This document shows, piece after piece, positions 16,155 to 24,872 of a stretch of 64,000 bases of DNA (its first letter is position 1; the number at the start of each line of letters is the position of its first letter). Origin of the DNA: Candidatus Rokuibacteriota bacterium (GTDB taxonomy: Bacteria > Methylomirabilota > Methylomirabilia > Rokubacteriales > CSP1-6); contig JACQFL010000028.1 in the NCBI GenBank assembly GCA_016200085.1, positions 62,001-126,000 of the forward strand, written 5' to 3'. Under the pieces are notes generated by a model. That model did not search any database and had not been told where the DNA came from. It was given only the letters and a program-made list of their open reading frames with translations. Position numbers and translations under genes: made by a program.

Positions 16155-17162
16155 ATGAAGTTCGACGTTGGCATCCTGGGCAACCAGCCTGTCCCGATGA
16201 TCGTGCGGCAGGCGCAGCTCGCCGAATCGCTCGGCTACGACACGGTGTGGATCGCGGACACGCACCTCGTCTGCCGCGAGCTCTGGGTCACCCTCACCGC
16301 CTGCGTGCTGGCCACCTCGCGCATCCGGCTCGGGCCCGGGGTCACGGTGCCGCACACGCGGCACATCTCGGTGACGGCCAGCGCCATGGCGACGCTGCAC
16401 GAGATGGCCGAGGGGCGGCTCGTGCTCGGGATCGGCACCGGCGGCAGCTCGGCGGGGACGATGGGGCTCAGCGTGCAGCAGGTGGCGCGGGTCGCCACCC
16501 TGGAGGCCATGACGGGCTCGCTGCGCCGCTTGCTCGGACGCGGCACCATGCGCTTCGACAGCGGCTCCGAGGGCGGCATCGCGTGGCTCGACCGCCCGCG
16601 CCCGGTGCCGATCTACGTGGCGGGCTCCGGCCCCAGGATGCTCGCCGCCGCGGGCCGGCTCGGCGACGGCGCGATCGTGTATTCCAGCGTGTCGCCCTCG
16701 ATCCTCGGCCCCGCGCTCCGCTGCGTCGAGGAGGGCGCGCTCGCCAGCGGTCGGAGCCTCGACGATCTCGACGTCGCGGTGTGGGCGCCGACGTCGCTCG
16801 GCCGCGACCGCGCGCTCGCGCGCGACCACGTCCGCGGCCGCGTCGCCTCGGCGCTGCGCCACGCCTTTCCCGTCGAGTTCAGCGCCGAGGACCGGGCGGC
16901 GATCCAGCGCGTGCGCGAGCAGTACGACTCGTTCCAGCACGCCACCGCGGGCTCGACGCACCGCACGCTCGTCCCCGACCGCTTCGTCGACCTGATGGCG
17001 CTCGCGGGCACGCCGGGCGAGGTGGTCGAGCAGGTGCGGGGTATCGCCACGCTGCCCGCGATCGATCGCGTCATCGTCCTGCCCCAGGTGCCGGGCGAAG
17101 GTTTCATCGAGCGCGAGAGCATCCTGCAGCTGTTCGCGGAGGAGGTCATCGCCCGCGTGTGA
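16155..17162 (+). CDS. LLM class flavin-dependent oxidoreductase
   Basis: A luciferase-like monooxygenase of 335 aa. Features are the N-terminal strand KFDVGILGNQPVPM, the segment ESLGYDTVWIADTHLVCRE, TSRIRLGPGVTVPHTRHISV, and LVLGIGTGGSSAGTMGLS. The domain ends with GTPGEVVEQVRGI. Members use F420 or reduced FMN; the substrate cannot be read from sequence. GGAGGCG lies upstream of the ATG. It faces the xylonate dehydratase gene (convergent). Confidence 0.85.
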   Translation: MKFDVGILGNQPVPMIVRQAQLAESLGYDTVWIADTHLVCRELWVTLTACVLATSRIRLGPGVTVPHTRHISVTASAMATLHEMAEGRLVLGIGTGGSSAGTMGLSVQQVARVATLEAMTGSLRRLLGRGTMRFDSGSEGGIAWLDRPRPVPIYVAGSGPRMLAAAGRLGDGAIVYSSVSPSILGPALRCVEEGALASGRSLDDLDVAVWAPTSLGRDRALARDHVRGRVASALRHAFPVEFSAEDRAAIQRVREQYDSFQHATAGSTHRTLVPDRFVDLMALAGTPGEVVEQVRGIATLPAIDRVIVLPQVPGEGFIERESILQLFAEEVIARV

Positions 17163-17203
17163 CGGCGCGGCGCGGACGGCGGCCGGCATGACCGGACGGG
17201 ACG

Positions 17204-19183
17204 TCACCTCGAGCGGCCGCGGTCCAGCGCGGCGATGATCGCGTCGACGTCGTAGACGCAACCGCCCCACGTGCCGCCGCCGACCTGCTGCAGCGCCGCC
17301 CAGAGCCGGGTCTCGGCCGGCAGCTCGGGATCGGGCGTGAGATCGGCCCGCGGCGGACGCGTGGCCAGCACGCGCGCGCCCTCCTCGGGCGTGAAGCGCG
17401 CGCCGCCCGCGCCGACGAGGTCCACCCGGCCCTCGAGCCGATCGCGGTCGACGACGATCTCGATCACGTCGCCCTCCACGACCCGGCCGATGGGACCGCC
17501 CGCCAGCGCTTCGGGTCCCACGTGGCCGATGCAGGCACCCGTGGAGACGCCCGAGAACCGCGCGTCGGTCACGACGGCGACGTGCTTGCCGAACGACAGG
17601 TGCCGCAGCGCCGCCGTGATCTGGAAGATCTCCTCCATCCCTGCGCCCAGCGGCCCGCGGCAGATGAGCACGAGGACGTCGCCGGACTTGATGCCCTGGG
17701 GCCCCTGGCTCTTGATGGCCGCGATGGCGTCCCGCTCGCGCGTGAAGACGCGCGCGGGGCCGACCTTGCGGTAGACGCCGTCGGGGTCGACGACCGACGG
17801 GTCGATCGCCGTGCTCTTGATCACCGAGCCCTCGGGCGCGAGGTTGCCGCGCGGGAAGGTCACCGTGCTGGTGAGCCCCCTCGCGCGGGCGGCGTCCGGG
17901 GACAGGATGACGTCGTCGGGATCGATGCCGTCGGCGCGCAGCCGGGCGCGCAGCGTGCGGCGGCGCTCGGAGGCTTCCCACCAGTCGAGCACGCGGCCCA
18001 CGGTGTCCCCCGCGACCGTGAGGCACGAGGTCTCGAGCAGGCCGAGGCGCCGCAGGTGCAGCATGACCTCGGGCACGCCGCCGGCCAGGAACACGCGGAC
18101 GGTGGGATGGCCGACCGGGCCGTTCGGCAGGACGTCGACGATGCGCGGCACGCGACGGTTGATGGCGCTCCAGTCCTCGATGCCGGGGCGACGCAGCCCG
18201 GCGGCGTGGGCGATCGCAGGCAGGTGTAGCAGGAGGTTCGTGGAGCCGCCGAACGCCGCGTGCACGACCATGGCGTTGCGCACGGCCGCGTCGGTGAGGA
18301 CGTCGCGGGTGGTGAGCCCGCGCGCCTCGAGGGCCACGAGCGCGCGGGCCGAGCGCCGCGCCATGTCCGTCCAGATCGGCTGTCCCGACGGAGCCAGCGC
18401 GCTGTGGACGAGGGCCAGGCCCAGCGCTTCACCGATCACCTGCGAGGTCGCCGCCGTGCCCAGGAACTGGCATCCGCCGCCCGGCGAGCCGCACGCGCGG
18501 CAGCCCAGCTCGGCGGCCGCCTCGAGCGTGAGCTCGCCGTGGGCGAAGCGCGCCCCGATCGACTGGACCTTGCCCGCGTCCTCGCCGTCCGTCGGGGGCA
18601 GCGTGACCCCGCCGGGCACCAGCACGCCCGGCAGATCGCGGGTCGCGCCTAGCGCCATCATCATCGCGGGCAGGCCCTTGTCGCAGGTCGCCACGCCCAG
18701 CACGCCCCGCCGCGTCGGAAGCGAGCGGATGAGCCGGCGGAACACCTGCGCGGCGTCGTTCCGGTACGCGAGGCTGTCCATCATCCCGACGGTGCCCTGG
18801 GTGCGGCCGTCGCACGGATCGGAGACGAAGCCCGCGAACGGCAGCCCGCCGAGGGCGCGGAACTCGTCCGCGGCGGCCCGGCAGAGCAGTCCGATCTCCC
18901 AGTGGCCGGTGTGATAGCCGAGCGCGATCGGGTGGCCGTCCTCGGCGCGGATGCCGCCCTGGGTGCTCAGCATCAGGAACTGCGGCCGCCCCAGCTCGCG
19001 CGGGTCCCAGCCCATGCCCGCGTTCTGGGTCATCCCGAAGATGTCGCCGCTCGGACGCTCGAGCAACATCTCGGCGGTGAGGGGCAGCCGCCCGCTCGGG
19101 CCTGCTCCGGACGTGGCGATCTCCCAGACGGCCTCGGTTCCCACGATGGCCTCGAAGGCGGGGGGCGCGCTCACCTGCTTCAC
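17204..19183 (-). CDS. yjhG: YjhG/YagF-family D-xylonate dehydratase (IlvD/Edd superfamily)
   Basis: The protein matches E. coli YjhG along its length (659 versus about 655 aa). Shared segments include [33 protein letters not shown]-like [52 protein letters not shown] and [20 protein letters not shown]. The cysteines in SDPC, ATCDKG and GGGC are the iron-sulfur ligands. The reaction removes water from D-xylonate to give 2-dehydro-3-deoxy-D-pentonate. The GTG at 19183 follows AAAGGAGCC. No other xylose-pathway gene is adjacent, so substrate range is inferred. Confidence 0.9.
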   Translation of the reverse strand: MKQVSAPPAFEAIVGTEAVWEIATSGAGPSGRLPLTAEMLLERPSGDIFGMTQNAGMGWDPRELGRPQFLMLSTQGGIRAEDGHPIALGYHTGHWEIGLLCRAAADEFRALGGLPFAGFVSDPCDGRTQGTVGMMDSLAYRNDAAQVFRRLIRSLPTRRGVLGVATCDKGLPAMMMALGATRDLPGVLVPGGVTLPPTDGEDAGKVQSIGARFAHGELTLEAAAELGCRACGSPGGGCQFLGTAATSQVIGEALGLALVHSALAPSGQPIWTDMARRSARALVALEARGLTTRDVLTDAAVRNAMVVHAAFGGSTNLLLHLPAIAHAAGLRRPGIEDWSAINRRVPRIVDVLPNGPVGHPTVRVFLAGGVPEVMLHLRRLGLLETSCLTVAGDTVGRVLDWWEASERRRTLRARLRADGIDPDDVILSPDAARARGLTSTVTFPRGNLAPEGSVIKSTAIDPSVVDPDGVYRKVGPARVFTRERDAIAAIKSQGPQGIKSGDVLVLICRGPLGAGMEEIFQITAALRHLSFGKHVAVVTDARFSGVSTGACIGHVGPEALAGGPIGRVVEGDVIEIVVDRDRLEGRVDLVGAGGARFTPEEGARVLATRPPRADLTPDPELPAETRLWAALQQVGGGTWGGCVYDVDAIIAALDRGRSR

Positions 19184-19298
19184 GGCTCTGGCTCCTTTGC
19201 GAAGATGAACGGCGAGGCCCAAGTGTCTCACGACGGCCGGCGGCCGCGCGCGTCAGGGGGTCAACGACGCGCGCGCCGAGCGCCGGGGGTCATCGAGG

Positions 19299-19401
19299 AG
19301 CGCCCCGGGGGACCCGGGGGCGCTTCCGAGCGTTGGGGGTATGGGGGCCATGTCGGGGCCCCCACGTCGATCAGTCGTCTGGGGGGCGCCCGGAGCCCCC
19401 C
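19299..19401. terminator. Cluster of three GC-rich hairpins
   Basis: Three perfect inverted repeats sit in tandem: 19299-19324 (AGCGCCCC/GGGGCGCT), 19342-19364 (TGGGGGCC/GGCCCCCA) and 19381-19401 (GGGGGGC/GCCCCCC). The last is the same sequence as the hairpin at 2898-2918, inverted, and lies inside the final codons of the esterase gene. Together they probably end esterase transcription before the dehydratase gene on the same strand. Confidence 0.55.
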
Positions 19402-20336
19402 AGCTTCGGATGTCCCCGGAAGAAGTCCCAGATCACCTCGGTGGCGTCGACGTCCCGGCAGACGCGCCCGATGACGCGCTCGGGCAGGTATTGCCGCCCG
19501 CCCGGCCACGTGTGTCCCCCGCCCTCGAAGCGATACAGCACGACCTCGCTACCGTCGCGTCCGCCCGGGTAGACGTAGCGGCGGGCCCGACAGCCATCGT
19601 CCGGGTCGCGGTGGGCGACGTCCTCCACGACGGGGCTGAGCGCGCAGCCGTTGTGACGGACCCACAGCGCGACCACCGCGTCGGTGTCGAGGATACGGCC
19701 GCGGGGCCGGTTCATGAGGGTGATCGCGCCGCCGTGATACGGCACCAGCGGATCGTCGGTCCCCTGCATGATCAGGACGGACACCGCCGCGTCCGGCGTG
19801 AAGCGCACCGGCTCGCCGAGCCCGCCCGCGACTGGCGCGATCGCCGCGATCCGTGAGGCGCGGCGAACCGCGAGGTACTGGGAGAAGATCGCGCCGTTGG
19901 AGATGCCCGTGGCATAGATCCGGCGGGCGTCGATCGCCCGGTCGCGCCCGACGGCGGCCAGAAGCGCATCCACGAACGCGACGTCGTCGATGCCGTCGCG
20001 GTACGAGGGGATGACGGGATCGTCGCGACCGTCGTTCCAGCTGCGATTCAGGCCATCCGGATAGACCGCGATGAAGCCGTCGCGATCGGCGAGCCGGTCG
20101 AAGCCGATGGAGCGCTCGGTCGCGGCGCCCGTGGCGCCGCCCCCGTGGAAGACGAGCACGACGGGCAGGGGTCGATCCGCCCCGACGCCGGGAGGGACGT
20201 GGATCACGAAGGTGCGCTCCCGCCCGTCGACCTGCAGGGCTCTGGTCGACGACGCCGGCACCAGGGCGGCGATCCCCAGCGCGGCGAGCGCGACGGCCAC
20301 ACCGGTCACCCACATCGCCCGGCGGTCAGCGGTCAC
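19371..20336 (-). CDS. LpqC-like polyester/feruloyl esterase (alpha/beta hydrolase)
   Basis: An N-terminal signal or signal-anchor (MWVTGVAVALAALGIAALVP) precedes an alpha/beta-hydrolase of the LpqC/PHB-depolymerase/feruloyl-esterase group. Motifs are VVLVFHGGGATG (oxyanion hole), the nucleophile elbow ATGISNGAIF, the acid in MQGTDDPLVPYHGG and the histidine in FEGGGHTWPGG. It should act outside the cytoplasm on esters such as oligomeric hydroxyacids or plant-derived esters. The last residues (KLGGSGRPPDD) are encoded by the terminator-like hairpin, so the true C-terminus may have drifted there. Confidence 0.85.
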   Translation of the reverse strand: MTADRRAMWVTGVAVALAALGIAALVPASSTRALQVDGRERTFVIHVPPGVGADRPLPVVLVFHGGGATGAATERSIGFDRLADRDGFIAVYPDGLNRSWNDGRDDPVIPSYRDGIDDVAFVDALLAAVGRDRAIDARRIYATGISNGAIFSQYLAVRRASRIAAIAPVAGGLGEPVRFTPDAAVSVLIMQGTDDPLVPYHGGAITLMNRPRGRILDTDAVVALWVRHNGCALSPVVEDVAHRDPDDGCRARRYVYPGGRDGSEVVLYRFEGGGHTWPGGRQYLPERVIGRVCRDVDATEVIWDFFRGHPKLGGSGRPPDD

Positions 20337-20409
20337 GGACGGTCCTCACCCCGCTCGCTCACGACCCCCGTGGGACGTGCACGGGGGGCGGACCGTTTAC
20401 GAGGTCGGC

Positions 20410-20816
20410 TCAGCGGCCGCGCGGCGACCTCGGGGCCGAAGCCCCGCCCGGCCGGCGCGCCGGCGCGGTACGACGGGCAGAACACGTCGGCCTCGCGGAC
20501 GAGCGCGCGCAGGCGCCCGGTGTCGTCCTCCTGGCGCAGATCCAGACGCGTGGAGAGTTTGCCGCGTCCCACGTCGATCACGTGGTTGTCGAAGTGGGGC
20601 ACGTGGCCAGCGCTCACCACATGACGTCGGCGCCCTGCTCGGCCAGCGTGCGGCCGCAGACCGGTCCCGCGATCACGGGCGTGAGGTCGAGCGTCCCGGC
20701 AGGACCGGATCGCTGCTCGAGAGATTGACCTGCTCGAGCGCGGCCGGATCACCGCCGGCGAGCGACCAGAGCCCGGCCAGCGCGGCGCGGGCTTCGATCG
20801 GGATCATGAGGTCCAT
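20410..20816 (-). pseudogene. Remnant of CaiB/BaiF-family (family III) CoA-transferase
   Basis: Three pieces of a CoA-transferase lie in order on the minus strand. LAGLWSLAGGDPAALEQVNL followed by DPVLPG comes from the N-terminus. A second piece in another frame reads DLTPVIAGPVCGRTLAEQGA and stops at a TGA after DVMW. The third, SAGHVPHFDNHVIDVGRGKL to GFGPEVAA, resumes one base out of frame, as if a G was lost in ATGTGG(G)TGAGC. A large segment is also missing between pieces one and two, and the catalytic region beyond GFGPE is gone. Family resemblance is from memory. This explains the otherwise empty stretch 20337-20908. Confidence 0.65.
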
Positions 20817-20908
20817 GGCCCAGCGCCGGGCGGCGCGATCCGCAAGCCTGGTGCCACGCGCCCCGCCTACACGAGGCGCGCGCCGAGCGTGGGGGGGCTC
20901 CCGCTGGA

Positions 20909-22912
20909 TCACATCAGGCCCATCCAGCGCCAGAGCGGGACGCTGGCGAGCAGGGCGACCAGCGTGGCGATCGCGAAGGCCAGCGCACCCCGCCGGGCCT
21001 GCCGGTGGGTGAAGATGTGCGGCTCGGCGCCGTGATAGAGCGCCAGGTACTGCGTGTTCTGGTACGGCGTCAGGAACGTGCTACACGCCATCAGGGTCGT
21101 CATCGCCACCACCCACGGATCGATGCCCGCCGCCCGGGCGAACGGCATCATGGCCAGCACGAGCAGCGGCGCCGCGGCCTGCCAGCGCAGCACCAGCGTG
21201 ACGCCGACGGACAGGATCGCCAGCGCTCCGACGAAGAGGAGCGGCGTGTGGGCGAGCGGGCCCGCGATCCCCTTCACCATCGCCGTGAGCCAGCGGTCGA
21301 GGCCGGTCGTCTCGAAGACTCGCGCCATGCTGGCCAGGATCCCGAAGAGCAGCAGGAAGTCCCAGTCGATCGCCCGGAACACCTTCTTCTGGAGCACGCC
21401 GGCCACGCCCAGCACCCCGAGCGCAAGCGCGGCCAGCCATGCGGGATCGATCCCGTGCCACGGCTGGCTGGCGAAGCCGGCGAGCAGCACGATCGTCACC
21501 GCGAGCGTGACCTTCTCGCCCGGCGACGGACGGCCAAGCAGCGCCTGCTGGACGGCGAGGCGTTCGCGACGGTCGGTGCGGCTCGGGCGCGGGGCCGTGG
21601 CGGACGGCCGGTACAGCCACAGCAGCGCGACCAGGAAGGTCGCGAGGAGGATCGCGGTGGTCGGCGCCGCCCGCAGGCCCCACACCGTCCACGTGAGGCT
21701 CGCCCGCGTGGTCTCGGGCATGAGCGCGTAGACGAGCAGGGTCGTGCTCGAGCTCGTGAGGAAGGCGGCGACGGTCTGGCCGAAGCCGACGAGCACGGCC
21801 ATGGCCAGCCCCGTGGCCGCGCGCGTGCCGAGCCGATAGCCGAGCGCCTCGATCAGCTCGCCGACCGCGGGAGCGAGGAGGGCGACGCGGCCGGTGGCGT
21901 TGGGCATGGCGGGCCCGATCAGCACCCCGGCGAGACAGAGCGCGATGGCCTGGCCCGCGTACGTCCCCGGCACGCGCCGCACCGACCAGAGCGCGAAGCG
22001 GTAGAGCAAGCCCGAGGCGCTGACCGCGGCGCCCACGGCGAGCGTCGCCACCTGGAGCGCCCACGCCGTGGAGGTGAAGCCGCTGACCGCAACCGCCGGC
22101 AGGGTCACGCCGCCGATCACCCAGATCGACGCCAGGGTCAACGCCACCACGCCGTCGGGCAGCGCCTCGAACGCCAGGACGGCGACGAGGGCGACCAGGG
22201 TCCAGAGCGCGTGCCAGCCGCGGACCGGCAGGTCGGCGGGCGACGGCGTGAGCCAGCCCGCGGCGAGAGCGGCGGCGGCGAGCGCGACGCCGATCAGGGG
22301 ACGCCACGTGATGGCGACGCGCCGGGCCCGCCGCCTCGGAAGCTCGACGGCGGTCGCGTCGATGCGAAGCGCGGTGCGCGCCGGCTCGCTCTCCGCCAGC
22401 GCGCCGGCCTGGTGCGCAGCGAGCACCAAGCGGTTGGCCGCGGCGAGCCGGCGGCTCACGGTGGCGGCCATCGCGAGCACGACCGTCGGATCGTCGCCCA
22501 CCAGATCGAGAAAGCGCGCCCGCTCCAGGCGCACCGCCTCGACGGGGCCCTCGGCGCGTACGGTCGCCGAGCGCGGCTCGCCGGTCAGCAGGGCCATCTC
22601 GCCGATGGGATCGCCCGCGCGGGCCGTCGCGAGCCGCAGCGCGCCCGCCCCGTCCGTGCCCTGCTTGAAGACCCCGAGCTGGCCCCGCACGACGACGTAC
22701 AGCGCGTCGCCCGGGTCGTCCTGGCGGCAGAGCACCCCGCCGTCCTGGAACCGACACAGCTCGAGGTGCGCGGCAAGGCGGGCCAGGCGGAGACGATCGA
22801 GCCCGCTGAAGAGGTCCACCCGGGCCAGCAGCGCCGCGTAGTCCGCGGCGGAGAGGGCGGAGGGCGTGGGGACGGCAGCGGGCTCGCCCGGTCCGCCCGG
22901 TTCGATCGGCAT
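20909..22912 (-). CDS. Cyclic-nucleotide-binding domain fused to DASS/SLC13-type transporter
   Basis: Residues 20-150 are a cNMP-binding domain with an intact phosphate-binding cassette, GEMALLTGEPRSATVRAEG, preceded by VVRGQLGVFKQG. Residues 190-667 contain 11-13 transmembrane helices like the divalent anion:sodium symporter family. Features are the hairpin GPAMPNATGRVALLAPAVGE, a central FLTSSSTTLLVYALMP motif (serine-rich SNT-type substrate site) and a C-terminal FLTPYQNTQYLALYHGA. The likely role is uptake of an inorganic or dicarboxylate anion gated by a cyclic nucleotide. Both parts look intact in one frame. The fusion is unusual. It lies 11 bases downstream of the sunset-domain gene on the same strand. 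Confidence 0.8.
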   Translation of the reverse strand: MPIEPGGPGEPAAVPTPSALSAADYAALLARVDLFSGLDRLRLARLAAHLELCRFQDGGVLCRQDDPGDALYVVVRGQLGVFKQGTDGAGALRLATARAGDPIGEMALLTGEPRSATVRAEGPVEAVRLERARFLDLVGDDPTVVLAMAATVSRRLAAANRLVLAAHQAGALAESEPARTALRIDATAVELPRRRARRVAITWRPLIGVALAAAALAAGWLTPSPADLPVRGWHALWTLVALVAVLAFEALPDGVVALTLASIWVIGGVTLPAVAVSGFTSTAWALQVATLAVGAAVSASGLLYRFALWSVRRVPGTYAGQAIALCLAGVLIGPAMPNATGRVALLAPAVGELIEALGYRLGTRAATGLAMAVLVGFGQTVAAFLTSSSTTLLVYALMPETTRASLTWTVWGLRAAPTTAILLATFLVALLWLYRPSATAPRPSRTDRRERLAVQQALLGRPSPGEKVTLAVTIVLLAGFASQPWHGIDPAWLAALALGVLGVAGVLQKKVFRAIDWDFLLLFGILASMARVFETTGLDRWLTAMVKGIAGPLAHTPLLFVGALAILSVGVTLVLRWQAAAPLLVLAMMPFARAAGIDPWVVAMTTLMACSTFLTPYQNTQYLALYHGAEPHIFTHRQARRGALAFAIATLVALLASVPLWRWMGLM

Positions 22913-22923
22913 CGATCGAGACT

Positions 22924-23310
22924 CTAGCGTCGAGACCCGGTCGTGTCGTGAGACGCCACGTCCCGCGGGAAGCCGTCGGCGCGAACGACGTCGTGCAGCC
23001 GCACCGGCGTATCGTCGCGCGAGGGCCGGCAGCCGTCACGCCGTGCCTCATCCTCGCACGCGTAACAGCGTTCCGGGCTTGCTTCCTCGTAGAAGCGGCT
23101 CGCCGGCACGTAGTAGACGCGCCGGCCAGGCTCGTACGACGCGTAGCCCTTGATGGGATGCGACGCGGGGCACGTCCAGGGATCCTCGGGCGGCACACCC
23201 GGCCGGTCGGTGGCGCGAGCCGATGCAACCCGGACGGTGCTGATCATGGCCAGGACCACGAGAGACGCAACGATGAAATCAGTCAGTGGCGCTCGCCGGT
23301 TCGACGTCAT
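22924..23310 (-). CDS. Membrane-anchored small protein with sunset-like Cys domain
   Basis: A signal-anchor (FIVASLVVLAMISTVRVASA, residues 13-32) precedes a compact domain CPASHPIKGYASYEPGRRVY, then VPASRFYEEASPERCYACED and DEARRDGCRPSR. The CPxSHPIKG...YHVPGxxxY...PERCFxxxxxA pattern is that of the sunset domain found in exported bacterial proteins and nuclease-associated proteins; the function is unknown. The C-terminal 25 residues look low in information. It ends 11 bases before the transporter start, so the two may be co-transcribed. Confidence 0.6.
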   Translation of the reverse strand: MTSNRRAPLTDFIVASLVVLAMISTVRVASARATDRPGVPPEDPWTCPASHPIKGYASYEPGRRVYYVPASRFYEEASPERCYACEDEARRDGCRPSRDDTPVRLHDVVRADGFPRDVASHDTTGSRR

Positions 23311-23346
23311 CGCTTCAGGTAGAGCCTCAGGGAATGGACGCCCCGG

Positions 23347-23787
23347 TCACATGATCGCCGACGTCCGCTCCCCGGCCGCCGGCCAGACGTTGAAGGCGGC
23401 GTCCCACTCGGCGATCATCCCGTCGCGCATGCGCCAGACCTCGAGCCCGTGCCCGGTCATCGCCACGCTCGTCCGGGCGTCCTCCCACGTGCCCTCCCAG
23501 AGGTTGGCGAGGACGTTGCCCTCCAGCGCGAGCAGGGTCTTGCGGAGCCGGTAGCCCTTCTGTCGCGCGAAGCGCGCCGCGAAGAACGCCCTGATGGCGT
23601 CGCGCCCGCGCTGCTCGGGCTGCTCGGCGAAGCGGAAGACACAATCGGGCGTGAAGCCGTGGACCAGGGCCTCGAGGTCACGACGGTGGAACATGTCCTC
23701 GACGATCCGCAGCAGGGCCTCGGCCTGGGCTCGGGTCCACCCTTCGGCACCTCTGGGAAGCACGACGGAGGCTGCGGCGACGGCCAT
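23347..23787 (-). CDS. SnoaL/NTF2-like protein
   Basis: The ATG at 23787 follows GAGGGGAG and yields 146 aa. An NTF2-like cone fold is indicated by RIVEDMFHRRDLEALVHGFT, DCVFRFAEQPEQRGRDAIRAFF and the C-terminal strands NVLANLWEGTWED, GHGLEVWRMRDGMIAEWDAA. The DCVFRF...RGRDAIRAFF layout resembles DUF1348/SnoaL-like families, which include isomerases and hydratases as well as non-enzymes. No catalytic residue can be named. It is the first of four minus-strand genes that look like one metabolic group, reading downstream from the carboxyltransferase. Confidence 0.7.
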   Translation of the reverse strand: MAVAAASVVLPRGAEGWTRAQAEALLRIVEDMFHRRDLEALVHGFTPDCVFRFAEQPEQRGRDAIRAFFAARFARQKGYRLRKTLLALEGNVLANLWEGTWEDARTSVAMTGHGLEVWRMRDGMIAEWDAAFNVWPAAGERTSAIM

Positions 23788-23813
23788 GGTGGCTCCCCTC
23801 AGCGACGCGGCGG

Positions 23814-24278
23814 CTAGAAGTACTGGATGCCCATGGTCTCGGCGACCAGCACGGGGCGCTCCTGCCCCTCGACCTCGACGGTCATCTGCGAGGTGATGCG
23901 CACGCCGTTGCCCTCGACATCCTCGACGTTGGCGATGCGCTGCCGGAGCCGGATCCGCGAGCCGGCGGGCACCGGGCCGGTGAAGCGCACCTTGTTGGAG
24001 CCGTAGTTGAGGCCCCGCGTGCGCTTCTCCACCCGGACGAGCGTGGCGGCCAGCCGCGGCACCAGCGAGAGCGTGAGATAGCCGTGGGCGATGGTCTTGC
24101 CGCCCGGCATCTCGCGCTTGGCGCGCTCGACGTCCACGTGGATCCACTGGTGATCGCCGGTGGCCTCGGCGAACTTGTCGATCATCGCCTGGTCCACGGT
24201 CATCCAGTCGGAGGGGCCCAGCTCGCGGCCGATGTGCTGCTTGAGATCCTGCGGCGTCTCGACGATGAGTGTGCTCAT
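23814..24278 (-). CDS. MaoC-like (R)-specific enoyl-CoA hydratase
   Basis: The 154-aa hot-dog protein carries the hydratase-2 catalytic signature ATGDHQWIHVD (D42, H47) with the following PGGKTIAHGYLTLSLVPRL segment, both typical of NodN/MaoC-type enzymes. These add water to trans-2-enoyl-CoA giving (R)-3-hydroxyacyl-CoA. The ATG at 24278 is used; upstream codons in the track ORF are Arg/Gly-rich and belong to the intergenic region. Neighbours (flavin reductase, carboxyltransferase) fit acyl-CoA metabolism. Confidence 0.88.
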   Translation of the reverse strand: MSTLIVETPQDLKQHIGRELGPSDWMTVDQAMIDKFAEATGDHQWIHVDVERAKREMPGGKTIAHGYLTLSLVPRLAATLVRVEKRTRGLNYGSNKVRFTGPVPAGSRIRLRQRIANVEDVEGNGVRITSQMTVEVEGQERPVLVAETMGIQYF

Positions 24279-24337
24279 GGCCCCGCATGGTAGCCCACCC
24301 GGCCGCGCTCGTCGATACGGCCCCGGCCGACGGCCTC

Positions 24338-24841
24338 CTAGCCTCCGTAATAGATGTTGTCGCCGAGCTCCTTGAGCCAGAGCGTCGCGTCGTCCGCACG
24401 GCCCTGGGGCGCGGCGGCGAGACCGGCCTCGACCACCTCCCCCACGAAGACCGAATGGTCGCCGCGCTCGACGGTGTCGACCAGCCGGCACTCCACGAAG
24501 GCCGGGGCGCGCTCGAGCACGGGCGCGCCGGTGGCCCCCTTGCGGAAGGGCTCGCCGGAGATGGTCTGCCCCTCGCGCGTGGCCGGCTTGAAGAACGTGA
24601 AGGCGGCCTTCTGCTGGCCCTTGCCCAGCACGTTGAGCGCGAAGGCCCCCGAGTCCTTGATGATGGCGTGGATGTGGGAGTCGGCCTTCACGCCGACCAC
24701 GACGAGCGGTGGCGCGAACGAGGCCTGGGTCACCCAGTTCACCGTCGCAGCGCCGATGGCGCCGTCCTTGCCCTCGGCGGTGAGGACGTAGAGCCCGTAG
24801 GGGATCATTCGCAGCACGGTCTTCTTGGCGTTGGCATCCAT
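24338..24841 (-). CDS. Flavin reductase-like FMN-binding protein
   Basis: The 167-aa protein has the split-barrel fold of the flavin-reductase family: MIPYGLYVLTAEGKDGAIGA, ATVNWVTQASFAPPLVVVGV, SGAFALNVLGKGQQ and ERGDHSVFVGEVVEAG. Such proteins bind FMN and reduce it with NAD(P)H, often supplying two-component oxygenases. The partner oxygenase cannot be identified, although several LLM-type oxygenases occur in the window. It lies between MaoC and carboxyltransferase genes on the same strand. Confidence 0.88.
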   Translation of the reverse strand: MDANAKKTVLRMIPYGLYVLTAEGKDGAIGAATVNWVTQASFAPPLVVVGVKADSHIHAIIKDSGAFALNVLGKGQQKAAFTFFKPATREGQTISGEPFRKGATGAPVLERAPAFVECRLVDTVERGDHSVFVGEVVEAGLAAAPQGRADDATLWLKELGDNIYYGG

Positions 24842-24872
24842 GGCAGCCTCTCCGTTGGTTGGTGGTGTCGCC

